Below, piece by piece: positions 43,745 through 50,572 of a DNA stretch of 64,000 bases. The notes below the pieces were generated by a model. That model ran no database searches. It was given only the letters and a program-made list of their open reading frames with translations, and had not been told where the DNA came from. Origin of the DNA: Sphingomonas zeae (GTDB taxonomy: Bacteria > Pseudomonadota > Alphaproteobacteria > Sphingomonadales > Sphingomonadaceae); NCBI RefSeq assembly GCF_014197135.1, contig NZ_JACIFA010000002.1:372001-436000 (forward strand), given 5' to 3'. The position numbers and the translations under genes were made by a program. Each line of letters starts with the position of its first letter. Within the stretch, counting starts at the first letter, position 1.

Positions 43745-45321
43745 GCGTAGCGCACTCCTGTCGATGGGGCATTGATGAGCGGGGCGGTCCGCTCGGCGAT
43801 GTCGCCGCGCACGATCACGCTGATCCCGCGGAAGTCGGCGCCCTTGATGAAGGCGTTGATGATGTCGACATTGTCCAGGTCGACATAGGAGGTAGAGGAC
43901 AGGTCGATCAGCAGGTTGGCACCGTCCGGCACCTTGGCCAGCGACTTCTGCAACTCGTACTTGTGGATGAAGTACAGGTTGCGCCGCGCGCGGATCAGGC
44001 AATCCTCGTCGTCGCAGGCGAAGGTCAGCGCAGGGCGGAAATTGCGCGCCACGACGAATACGAAGCCCACGACCAGCCCGACCAGGATCCCGATCAGCAG
44101 GTCGGTGCGCAGGATTGCCAGGATGGTGACGATGAAGGGGATGAACTGGCTCCACCCCTGCTTGTATCGCTCGGTGAACAGCTTGGGCTTGCACAGCTTA
44201 TAGCCGGTGGCGATCAGCACGGCGGCGAGTGCTGCGAGCGGGATCTGGTTCAGCACGACCGGGATCAGCGCGACCGAGATCAGCAGCCAGGTGGCGTGCA
44301 GCATGGTCGACAGCTTGCTCTCCGCCCCTGCATCGACATTGGCCGAGGAGCGGACGATCACCGAGGTGACGGGCAGGCCGCCGAGCAGGCCGGAGACGAT
44401 ATTGCCGCCGCCCTGCGCCATCAGCTCCCAATTCTTGTCGGTGGTGCGGCGGCGCGGATCGAGTTCGTCGACCGCCTTGACGCTGAGCAGCGATTCGAGG
44501 CTGGCGACGATCGCCAGCGTGATCGCGGTGGTCCACACCGCGCCCATGCCGATCGCGGAAAAGTCGGGCAGACGGAACTGGCCGACGAACTCCGACGCGC
44601 TGCCGGCAACCGGCACCTGCACCAAATGCGCCCCCGCCAACTGCCATTCGGGACGCAGCGCGCCGAGCAGCATGTTGCCAACCACGCCGATGACGACGAC
44701 GACCAGCGGCCCCGGCAACAGCCGCAGCGGGCCTTGCTTGGGCTTGGCGTGATCCCACCAGAACAGGAAGGCCAGCGAGACGCCGCCGATCAGGACCGCG
44801 CCCGGCGCGATGTCGTTGCTGACGCTGGTCCACAAGTCGGTGAAGGTGTTGCCGCCCGCACGACTGGCATATTCAAAGCTGCCCTCGAAATCGCCGTCAT
44901 AGCCGACCGCGTGGGGGACCTGCTTCAGGATCAGGATCAGGCCGATCGCCGCCAGCATCCCGGTGATCACCGAGGAGGGGACGAACTCGGCCAGAACGCC
45001 CGCGCGCGTGAACGAGAAGGCCAGCTGGAGCACGCCCGCCAGCGTCACCGCCAGCAGGAAGACCTGGAAGCTGGGCAGCCGTTCGATCGCCTCGAACACG
45101 ATCACGGTCAGACCGGCCGCAGGCCCCGCGACCGACAAGGGGGATTTGGAGAGAAAACCGACGACCAGACCGCCCACGATTCCGGCGATCATGCCCGCAA
45201 AAGGTGGTGCGCCCGAGGCGACCGCGACACCCAGGCAGAGCGGCAACGCGACCAGCGCCACCACGATCGAGGCTGGCACGTCCGCTCTCGCGGTGGCCAG
45301 GAAAGAACGACTTTTGGCCAC
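43741..45321 (-). CDS. SulP-family anion transporter, probable bicarbonate uptake
   Basis: A 526-residue permease with about ten to twelve membrane segments. Typical SulP motifs are seen: SVAGPAAGLTV, SLESLLSVKAVDELDP and VTSVIVRSSANVDAGA. A truncated STAS-like domain (LLIDLSSTSYVDLDNVDII) sits at the C-terminus. I place the start at GTG 45321 because AGGAG lies five bases upstream; ATG 45369 is in frame but sits inside a palindrome that looks like an operator. Coupling to carbonic anhydrase makes bicarbonate the likely substrate. Confidence 0.87.
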   Translation of the reverse strand: MAKSRSFLATARADVPASIVVALVALPLCLGVAVASGAPPFAGMIAGIVGGLVVGFLSKSPLSVAGPAAGLTVIVFEAIERLPSFQVFLLAVTLAGVLQLAFSFTRAGVLAEFVPSSVITGMLAAIGLILILKQVPHAVGYDGDFEGSFEYASRAGGNTFTDLWTSVSNDIAPGAVLIGGVSLAFLFWWDHAKPKQGPLRLLPGPLVVVVIGVVGNMLLGALRPEWQLAGAHLVQVPVAGSASEFVGQFRLPDFSAIGMGAVWTTAITLAIVASLESLLSVKAVDELDPRRRTTDKNWELMAQGGGNIVSGLLGGLPVTSVIVRSSANVDAGAESKLSTMLHATWLLISVALIPVVLNQIPLAALAAVLIATGYKLCKPKLFTERYKQGWSQFIPFIVTILAILRTDLLIGILVGLVVGFVFVVARNFRPALTFACDDEDCLIRARRNLYFIHKYELQKSLAKVPDGANLLIDLSSTSYVDLDNVDIINAFIKGADFRGISVIVRGDIAERTAPLINAPSTGVRYA

Positions 45322-45352
45322 GACGGCTCCTGACAAGGCTAGACGTCCGCAT

Positions 45353-45369
45353 ATGTCCGGTACGGACAT
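45353..45369. promoter_or_regulatory. Palindrome upstream of the SulP-carbonic anhydrase operon
   Basis: Perfect 7-base arms ATGTCCG and CGGACAT flank the three bases GTA. The site lies about 30 bases before the preferred GTG start and could be a regulator operator. It also contains the alternative ATG, which then would be fortuitous. Confidence 0.45.
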
Positions 45370-45508
45370 GAATATATGATGACGTTTAATTCATGAACGA
45401 GGCAGCCGTTGCCGGTCAAGCGTTTCGGCGGCGCCATTTGACGGCCCGGTACCGCAAAGCTTGACCTCCGTGCTTGCACCGGCGCGCAAGTCGCTTAAAT
45501 CGGCCGGC

Positions 45509-46048
45509 GTGGCGCGTTCTTCTACCCGATCCAACGACTGGGGCTTTCCTCGCTGGCGCAGTTACGGCGCGGCGCGGGAGGCCAAACCCGTGCGAATCTG
45601 CGACCGGCATGGTTGTGATCAGCCGGGCAATTGCCCCGCGCCCAAATCCCCCAACAGCCCCGATCGCTGGTATTTCTGCGAGGCCCATGCCGCCGAGTAT
45701 AATCGCGGCTGGGATTATTTTCAGGGTCTGAGCGCCGAGGAGGCCGCCGCGCGCGAAGCCTCTGAACGGCGGACGAGCGCGGGCTATGCCCAATCCAAGC
45801 ACCAGGCCTGGGCCGGGCCGGGCGACGGCACCCGCTCCCGCGACGAGATGCGCGCGCTCGATGCGCTGGGTCTCGAGCCAGACGCCGAGTTCGACCTGAT
45901 CCGCGCAACCTGGCGCGGCCTCGCCAAGGCGAACCACCCCGATATCCGCCCCAACGACCCGGAGGCAGCGACCAAGTTCCAGCAGGTTCAGGCAGCCTAT
46001 GAGGTCCTGCGCGCCGCGGAGGAACGGCGGAGCTGGAAACCCGAATGA
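45509..46048 (+). CDS. J-domain protein (DnaJ-like)
   Basis: About 179 residues. The N-terminal half has paired Cys/His (ICDRHGCDQPGNCPAP, then WYFCEAHAAEYNRGWDYF), a possible metal site. The C-terminal J domain has LDALGLEPDAEFDLIRATWR and the HPD triad in ANHPDIRPND. The GTG at 45509 (product VARSSTRSNDWGFPRW) fits a promoter-like TTGCAC...TTAAAT just upstream. A TTG at 45461 is the longer alternative. It may recruit DnaK to an unknown client. The stop overlaps the next gene (ATGA). Confidence 0.8.
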   Translation: MARSSTRSNDWGFPRWRSYGAAREAKPVRICDRHGCDQPGNCPAPKSPNSPDRWYFCEAHAAEYNRGWDYFQGLSAEEAAAREASERRTSAGYAQSKHQAWAGPGDGTRSRDEMRALDALGLEPDAEFDLIRATWRGLAKANHPDIRPNDPEAATKFQQVQAAYEVLRAAEERRSWKPE

Positions 46049-46365
46049 TCCGCCGCGCCAAGGCGGAATGGGAAGCAACGGTCCTGGTCTGCGGCAAATG
46101 CTCGAAAAAGGTCGGCGGCGGGTTCGGGCCGAAGGGCAAGACTTCGCTGGCCAAGGCGCTGAAGCGAATATTCGGCAAGGGGCGCAAGGCCTCGGTCGGG
46201 GTGATCGAGACCAAGTGCCTGGGACTGTGTCCGAAAAATGCCGTGACGCTGGTCGATGGGCGCCGGCCGGGGGAATGGCTGGTGGTGACGCCGGACGAGG
46301 ATGTCGAGGCGATCGCGGCGCGATTGGGGCGGGGGGAGTTGGGGTTTCAAGCCGGGGCTCGGTGA
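46045..46365 (+). CDS. Thioredoxin-like [2Fe-2S] ferredoxin domain protein
   Basis: A 106-residue protein. Four Cys in the pattern of this ferredoxin fold are C16, C19, C58 and C62 (VCGKCSKKVGGG and TKCLGLCPKNAV). It lacks an obvious partner enzyme. It is coupled to the J-domain gene by ATGA overlap, hinting at linked expression. It likely carries electrons or a cluster in the cytoplasm; the exact role is unknown. Confidence 0.78.
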   Translation: MIRRAKAEWEATVLVCGKCSKKVGGGFGPKGKTSLAKALKRIFGKGRKASVGVIETKCLGLCPKNAVTLVDGRRPGEWLVVTPDEDVEAIAARLGRGELGFQAGAR

Positions 46366-46374
46366 GACCCCTTG

Positions 46375-46534
46375 GCCCTCCCCCATCCCCTCCCGCCTGC
46401 GGGAGGGGAGCGGCCAGGCGGCCAGCACCGGGGCTGTTTCGTCAGGCCAAGCCCTAATTTAAACGGTCGAGGATCGCACGTCACTCGCCTCTAGCCGCTC
46501 CCCTCCCGCAAGCGGGAGGGGATGGGGGAGGGCC
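46375..46534. repeat. Paired dispersed palindromic repeat
   Basis: Blocks 46375-46410 and 46495-46534 are near reverse complements and each holds a ctcccgc...gcgggag palindrome. The outer ends (ggtgagacccc and ggtgtctcac) also pair imperfectly. This is the same element type as 23403-23551. It lies between two convergent genes. The unique centre (about 85 bases) contains a short AT-rich stretch and no gene. Confidence 0.85.
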
Positions 46535-46561
46535 AGGTGTCTCACACAGCCCACCCAAACC

Positions 46562-46963
46562 TCAATACCGCCCGGCCGTCTCCCGGATCAGCGCGATCAT
46601 GTTGGGAATCCCCTGCGTCCGGTTGGAACTCAGTTGGTTCTTCAAATCGAACGGCGCCAGTTCGCCCTCGATATCGGTCGCGAGGATTTCCGCAGGCGTC
46701 TTGTCCTGCACCGTCTTCAGGACCAGCGCGATGATGCCCTTTGTGATCGCGGCGTTGGAGTCCGCCAGGAAGTGCAGGCCGTCGGCCTCGCTCTTGGTCG
46801 GATAGACCCAGACCGAAGCCGAGCATCCGCGCACCAATGTCGCGTCGGTCTTCAGCGCGTCGGGCATCGGTTCCAGCGCGCGACCCAGGTCGATCAGCAG
46901 GCGATAGCGATCGTCGGCGTCGAGAAATTCATATTCGTCGCGGATTTCGGCAAGATCGGACAT
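46562..46963 (-). CDS. sufE: SufE-family sulfur acceptor
   Basis: A 133-residue protein. The sulfur-accepting cysteine is C47 in LVRGCSASVWV. Other family features are the start (LAEIRDEYEFLDADDRYRLLIDLG) and a late TPAEILATDIE. It stimulates cysteine desulfurase SufS and passes on sulfur; two desulfurases lie 17 kb away. It is the last gene after the psp array, with a 40-base gap, so co-transcription is possible but not shown. Confidence 0.9.
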   Translation of the reverse strand: MSDLAEIRDEYEFLDADDRYRLLIDLGRALEPMPDALKTDATLVRGCSASVWVYPTKSEADGLHFLADSNAAITKGIIALVLKTVQDKTPAEILATDIEGELAPFDLKNQLSSNRTQGIPNMIALIRETAGRY

Positions 46964-47003
46964 GGCCCCCGCGCTACCGTGGTTCGTGCGTGCCGACAAC
47001 CGT

Positions 47004-47672
47004 TCAGGGTGCCAGCAAGGCGTCGACCGAGCCACCATTGCGCTGGAGCTCGGCCGCCACGCGGCGACGTCCTTCATAATAGGTCAGGACGCGGGCATTC
47101 GGATCACGCTGGCGGATCATTGCCTCATCCTGCGGCCGGATGCTGGTTTCCTGGGCGACATACTCGGGATAGCCCTCGCGCTTCCAGGCGGGCAGGCGAA
47201 GGGCGGCCCATTCGCCGATATGGTCGGCGACCAGCCTGTGGGTCATTTCATGCGCGATGGTGCCCGACAGGGTGCGCACACCACCCAGCGGCGCTCCATT
47301 CGTCACCCGGTCCGTCGCCACCGAGCTGCGGTTGAAGATCAGCGCATGGGCGAAGGGGCGGCGAAAGGCGATCGAGCCGCGCGCACCGATCGACAGCATG
47401 TCCCAGCGCCAGCCGCCATTGGTCAGCACCACCTGCCGCGCCAGTCCCGGCCGGTAGAGAGGGCTGGCCGCCAGCAGTCGGTCGGCGCGCGCCAGTACCC
47501 GTCGCATCGCCGTCCGGTCGATCGGCTTTTCCGCCAGGACCGTCGTGGTGCCGAACTCCGCGCGATAGGGAAAGGCGAGCGCGGCGGGGACATGGACGAC
47601 CCCGGCGACGATCACCGCCCCGCCACAGCCTATTCGCGCCGTCCAGCGGCGAAGGGCGGCAAGGCGGACCAC
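47004..47672 (-). CDS. Exported HExxH metallopeptidase-like protein
   Basis: A 222-residue protein. A hydrophobic N-terminal segment (about 17-34) suggests a signal peptide or anchor. The zinc motif HEMTH is at 141-145, and E166 or E170 in WKREGYPEY may be the third ligand, the gluzincin pattern. The GTG start lies two bases after the preceding small psp-type gene stop, so it seems to be part of that operon. Function is unknown; membrane-protein quality control is an inference from context. Confidence 0.72.
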   Translation of the reverse strand: MVRLAALRRWTARIGCGGAVIVAGVVHVPAALAFPYRAEFGTTTVLAEKPIDRTAMRRVLARADRLLAASPLYRPGLARQVVLTNGGWRWDMLSIGARGSIAFRRPFAHALIFNRSSVATDRVTNGAPLGGVRTLSGTIAHEMTHRLVADHIGEWAALRLPAWKREGYPEYVAQETSIRPQDEAMIRQRDPNARVLTYYEGRRRVAAELQRNGGSVDALLAP

Positions 47673-47674
47673 GG

Positions 47675-47914
47675 TCAGAGATCCACTCCGGCCGCGATGG
47701 CTTCGAGCTTGCGAATACGCTCCTTCAGGTCGGCCAGTTCAATTCGCGAGGCGGCCGAGCCCGCGGGCGGGTAAGGCAGGTCGTGGGCACGATCGAATTC
47801 GCGGCTCTTGAGCTGCAGCCATCCGCGCCAGCCCGCCAGCCCGGCGGTGACGATCATCGCCAGGCCCGCAAGGCCGGCGGTGGCGATGACGATATAGAGA
47901 TTGGTATCGGTCAT
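47675..47914 (-). CDS. Small PspB-like membrane protein (array member 4)
   Basis: A 79-residue protein. One membrane helix (about 8-29) is followed by a hydrophilic coil ending ELADLKERIRKLEAIAAG, a shortened version of the ERI-x-LE motif seen in PspB and the other array members. GGAGA lies seven bases upstream of the ATG. It lacks the final EID-LR motif. It was recognised by position and the coil motif; function unknown. Confidence 0.7.
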   Translation of the reverse strand: MTDTNLYIVIATAGLAGLAMIVTAGLAGWRGWLQLKSREFDRAHDLPYPPAGSAASRIELADLKERIRKLEAIAAGVDL

Positions 47915-47936
47915 GATCCCGGTCTCCGTTTTCGAA

Positions 47937-48194
47937 TCAGCGGCCGCGAAGACGCTCGATCTCGCGGTCGAGATCGATGCTCTTGTGCTGGTCGGTGATG
48001 ACGCGTTCCAGCACCTGGATACGGTCCTTAAGCTGCTGCATCTCGGCGCGAAGCGCCTGGGTATCGCGATTGCCCTCGCTGCGCAGATGCTCGACCATGT
48101 CGAGGCCGGGCGAGCGGCGATGCTTTGCCTTGAAGATGCTGGTGATCATCACGATCGCGACGATCAGAACGACCATGAACTGTGAGCCGGACAT
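47937..48194 (-). CDS. Small PspB-like membrane protein (array member 3)
   Basis: An 85-residue protein. A membrane helix at about 5-21 is followed by a basic patch (FKAKHRR) and a coiled coil, MQQLKDRIQVLERVITDQHK, ending REIERLRGR. The coil is the PspB-type ERI-x-LE-x-I-x-D motif. GGGGAG lies eight bases upstream of the ATG. The function is unknown, but the pattern places it with the psp genes upstream. Confidence 0.72.
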   Translation of the reverse strand: MSGSQFMVVLIVAIVMITSIFKAKHRRSPGLDMVEHLRSEGNRDTQALRAEMQQLKDRIQVLERVITDQHKSIDLDREIERLRGR

Positions 48195-48223
48195 GGCGGT
48201 GACTCCCCTTAAAAAATTTTATC

Positions 48224-48523
48224 TCAGTGGTCGATGCGGGCGGGCGCTTCGCCCGTCACGCGCAGGCCATCGATCTCGTCGCTCAGCGCCAGGCCGCGAT
48301 CGGTGACGATCCGCTCCAGCACCCGGACCCGCTGCTCCAGCCGCTCGGTCTGGGCGGCATATTGTGCCGCCTTTTCCGCGACCATCGAAGCTTCGGTGGC
48401 CAGCTGCTTTTCGCGAAGGGCGAACCAGGGTTTCAGAAAGACGCCGCCGATGATGGCGAGAAGGCCGCAACTGATACCCAGGATGGGGATCAGGATGCCA
48501 AGGACGGGAACGATATCGCGCAT
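48224..48523 (-). CDS. Small PspB-like membrane protein (array member 2)
   Basis: A 99-residue protein. It is strongly hydrophobic at 4-31, then a coil with TERLEQRVRVLERIVTDR and the end motif SDEIDGLR. These match PspB and member 1 closely. GAGAGAGG lies close upstream of the ATG. The helix-plus-coil layout suggests inner-membrane binding with cytoplasmic coil pairing. Function unknown. Confidence 0.73.
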   Translation of the reverse strand: MRDIVPVLGILIPILGISCGLLAIIGGVFLKPWFALREKQLATEASMVAEKAAQYAAQTERLEQRVRVLERIVTDRGLALSDEIDGLRVTGEAPARIDH

Positions 48524-48535
48524 GACCTCTCTCCC

Positions 48536-48832
48536 TCAGCGATCGCGCAGCGCGTCGATTTCGCGCGCGGTCCGCTCGGCGGGGTCGGTGGCGATCCGCT
48601 CGAGGACGGCGATCCGCTCCTCCAGTCGTGAGACCTGACCGACCAGCTTCTGGTTTTCTGCGGTCAGCAATTCGACCTTGCGGCCATCGGCGATGTCGCC
48701 CTTGTGCGTCATGCCGCCCCAATCATTTTCCAGGCTGTAGCCGTGCTTGGCCCGTATCCAGGTGGTTATGACCCAACCGATCGTCGAAATTGCGATGATC
48801 GCCAGGACGAAACCCGGTCCTCCCCAAGACAT
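48536..48832 (-). CDS. Small PspB-like membrane protein (array member 1)
   Basis: A 98-residue protein. A membrane helix at 7-26 is followed by a long coil: LVGQVSRLEERIAVLERIAT, then AREIDALRDR at the C-terminus. The ATG at 48832 is chosen because GGGAG lies eight bases upstream; an upstream in-frame ATG (MGVWIM) overlaps that site. It is the closest in motif to PspB's VERIVAAD. It lies just after pspC. Confidence 0.73.
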   Translation of the reverse strand: MSWGGPGFVLAIIAISTIGWVITTWIRAKHGYSLENDWGGMTHKGDIADGRKVELLTAENQKLVGQVSRLEERIAVLERIATDPAERTAREIDALRDR

Positions 48833-48872
48833 AATCCATACTCCCATAGGATAATTGCTGTGCAGGCCGGTT

Positions 48873-49256
48873 TCAGCGCAGGCTGTCGATCTCGTCGGCG
48901 AGCTGGCGGTTGCGGCTGGTATAGTGCAGTTCGATATCGGCGAGGCGACGGTCGAGATCGCGGAACTTCGAGCGGACCTCGGCGGTCGAGCGGCGCGGAT
49001 TGCTGCGCACGCCCTGCCAGAATTTGGCGTCGTCGTCCGACTGGTAGAGGTCGATCGGCTTGGCCGTCGCCATCCAGGCGACCAACATATAGGCAAGCGG
49101 GACCCAGGGCATGCCGACGCCGGTGACGGTCAGCAGGACCGCGGCGATGCGGACCCACAGAACGTCGACCCCGGTATAGTCGGCGATACCGGAACACACG
49201 CCCTTGAACTTGGCATTCTGCTTGTCGAGGTAGAATTGGGTGCGGCTAGCGGTCAT
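48873..49256 (-). CDS. pspC: Phage shock protein C-like membrane protein
   Basis: A 127-residue PspC. The N-terminal PspC domain has FKGVCSGIADYTGVDVLWVR followed by membrane segments to about residue 65. The C-terminus is a coil (RDLDRRLADIELHY) ending LADEIDSLR, the same end motif as array members 1 and 2. With PspB it senses envelope stress and releases PspA from PspF in enterobacteria. GGAGG lies seven bases before the ATG, inside the pspB 3' region. Confidence 0.9.
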   Translation of the reverse strand: MTASRTQFYLDKQNAKFKGVCSGIADYTGVDVLWVRIAAVLLTVTGVGMPWVPLAYMLVAWMATAKPIDLYQSDDDAKFWQGVRSNPRRSTAEVRSKFRDLDRRLADIELHYTSRNRQLADEIDSLR

Positions 49257-49257
49257 C

Positions 49258-49551
49258 TCAGTTCCTCCGATCGAGGCTGTAGTCGGTGCGGCCGAGACGA
49301 CCCTCGGGGCGCCATTCGGGCTGCGACAGGCTGGGTTTGAAGTCGGGATTGTCGGCCGCGACGATCCGTTCGACCGTGTTCAGCCGATCCTCCAGCCGCC
49401 GGGCGAGCAGGTGGAGCTCGTCGAGCAGCTGCTCGTCCTCATGCGTGATCTTCGGCGCCTGCTTCCACTTGGTCATATAGTGGAGGAACAGCCAGGGCAG
49501 CGCGACGAAGATCGTGACGATGGGAACGGCGATGTTGAAGAAATCCTCCAT
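49258..49551 (-). CDS. pspB: Phage shock protein B
   Basis: A 97-residue PspB. A membrane helix (about 5-24) leads to a cytoplasmic coil containing ARRLEDRLNTVERIVAADNP, the canonical PspB motif ending in D-x-P. The C-terminal tail is longer than in E. coli (rich in Arg and Asp). The gene begins one base after the pspA stop. It likely helps PspC signal membrane stress to PspA. Confidence 0.9.
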   Translation of the reverse strand: MEDFFNIAVPIVTIFVALPWLFLHYMTKWKQAPKITHEDEQLLDELHLLARRLEDRLNTVERIVAADNPDFKPSLSQPEWRPEGRLGRTDYSLDRRN

Positions 49552-49552
49552 C

Positions 49553-50221
49553 TCACTCCCCCTTGTTCAGGCGCGCCTTGAGCGCGGCGAGTTCGGCATC
49601 GACCCGGTCGGAGGCGCGCAGTTCGGCGATCTCGTCCTCGAGCGTCTTGGGGTTCGATCCCAGGCCCAGCGCTTCCGCGCGGCCCTCGGCCTCATCCACC
49701 TTGCGCTCCAGAATGTCGAAGCGGCTGAACGCGTCGTGCGTCTTGGCCCCGTTCCACATCTCGCGCAGGCGATAGCGGTTGTTGGCGCTTTCCAGACGGG
49801 TCTGGACCGCATTCTGCTTGGTCCGCGCCTCGCGCAGCTTGTTCTGCAGCTTGGCGATGTCCTCTTCCGACGCGCGCAGCGCATCGTCGAGCACCTGGAC
49901 TTCGGCCTTCAACTGGTCGGCCATGTCGGCGGCCTTCTGACGCTCGATCAGCGCAGCCTTGGCCAGATCCTCGCGGTCCTTCGACAGCGCCAGCTCGGCC
50001 TTTTCGGTCCAGCTGTCCTGAAGCTGGTCCAGCTTCATGATATGGCGGCGGATTTCCTTCTGGTCGGCGATCGTGCGGGCGGCAGAGGCGCGCACCTCGA
50101 CAAGCGTCTCCTCCATTTCGAGGATGATCATGCGGATCATCTTCGCGGGGTCTTCCGCCTTGTCCAGCAGGTCGGCGAAATTGGCGGCGACGATGTCGCG
50201 GGTGCGGGAGAAAATGCCCAT
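49553..50221 (-). CDS. pspA: Phage shock protein A
   Basis: 222 residues, the same length as the E. coli protein. The product is almost entirely coiled coil, beginning MGIFSRTRDIVAANFADLLD and containing DPAKMIRMIILEMEETLVEV. It binds and stabilises the inner membrane and holds PspF inactive until stress. AAGGAG lies seven bases before the ATG. The first gene of the transcript is the small peptide 29 bases upstream. Confidence 0.95.
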   Translation of the reverse strand: MGIFSRTRDIVAANFADLLDKAEDPAKMIRMIILEMEETLVEVRASAARTIADQKEIRRHIMKLDQLQDSWTEKAELALSKDREDLAKAALIERQKAADMADQLKAEVQVLDDALRASEEDIAKLQNKLREARTKQNAVQTRLESANNRYRLREMWNGAKTHDAFSRFDILERKVDEAEGRAEALGLGSNPKTLEDEIAELRASDRVDAELAALKARLNKGE

Positions 50222-50250
50222 CGGATACTCCTTGATGGCGAATGTCTTTG

Positions 50251-50397
50251 TTATGCAGTCGGTGCCTCGATCGCTGCAACCGGGGTCGTGGCAGTGGCGA
50301 CATGCGCAGGGGCGAGGGCGCCCATCAGGCAGGTGGCGCTCATCACGACGGTGCAGGCAATGGCGGCGATCTGGCGGGTGAAGGCGGTGGCGAACAT
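50251..50397 (-). CDS. 48-residue exported peptide at the head of the psp operon
   Basis: A 48-residue product with a signal-like hydrophobic segment (about 8-28, RQIAAIACTVVMSATCLMGA). The short mature tail is rich in Ala, Thr and Pro (VATATTPVAAIEAPTA). GGGAG is eight bases before the ATG at 50397. It lies between the sigma-54 promoter and pspA, so it should be stress-induced. It might be a leader controlling pspA, a lipoprotein-like peptide, or a secreted peptide. Confidence 0.6.
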   Translation of the reverse strand: MFATAFTRQIAAIACTVVMSATCLMGALAPAHVATATTPVAAIEAPTA

Positions 50398-50456
50398 GGT
50401 GGAAACTCCCTGATTCTTTTGTTTCGATCCGCTCATCGGCGGGATGCCCTATGCTT

Positions 50457-50472
50457 TGCAGGGAGCGTGCCA
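50457..50472 (-). promoter_or_regulatory. Sigma-54-type promoter of the psp operon
   Basis: On the minus strand, TGGCACG, four bases, then CTGCA match the -24/-12 consensus with one mismatch. Transcription would begin near 50445 and run into the 48-residue peptide gene and pspA. This fits control by PspF, whose gene is divergent. Confidence 0.8.
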
Positions 50473-50483
50473 GTTTCAAAAAC

Positions 50484-50497
50484 GGCGGAAATCCGCC
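50484..50497. promoter_or_regulatory. Candidate PspF upstream activating site
   Basis: A perfect palindrome GGCGGA-AA-TCCGCC lies upstream of the sigma-54 promoter. A related sequence, GGGAAAATCCGCC, occurs near 50550, giving two sites as in known PspF promoters. Confidence 0.5.
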
Positions 50498-50572
50498 ATT
50501 TCCCAATTTGGTTGCGTTCCAATAACGATTGTCCTCTTGCCAAGGCTTGGGAAAATCCGCCACCTGTTGGGA

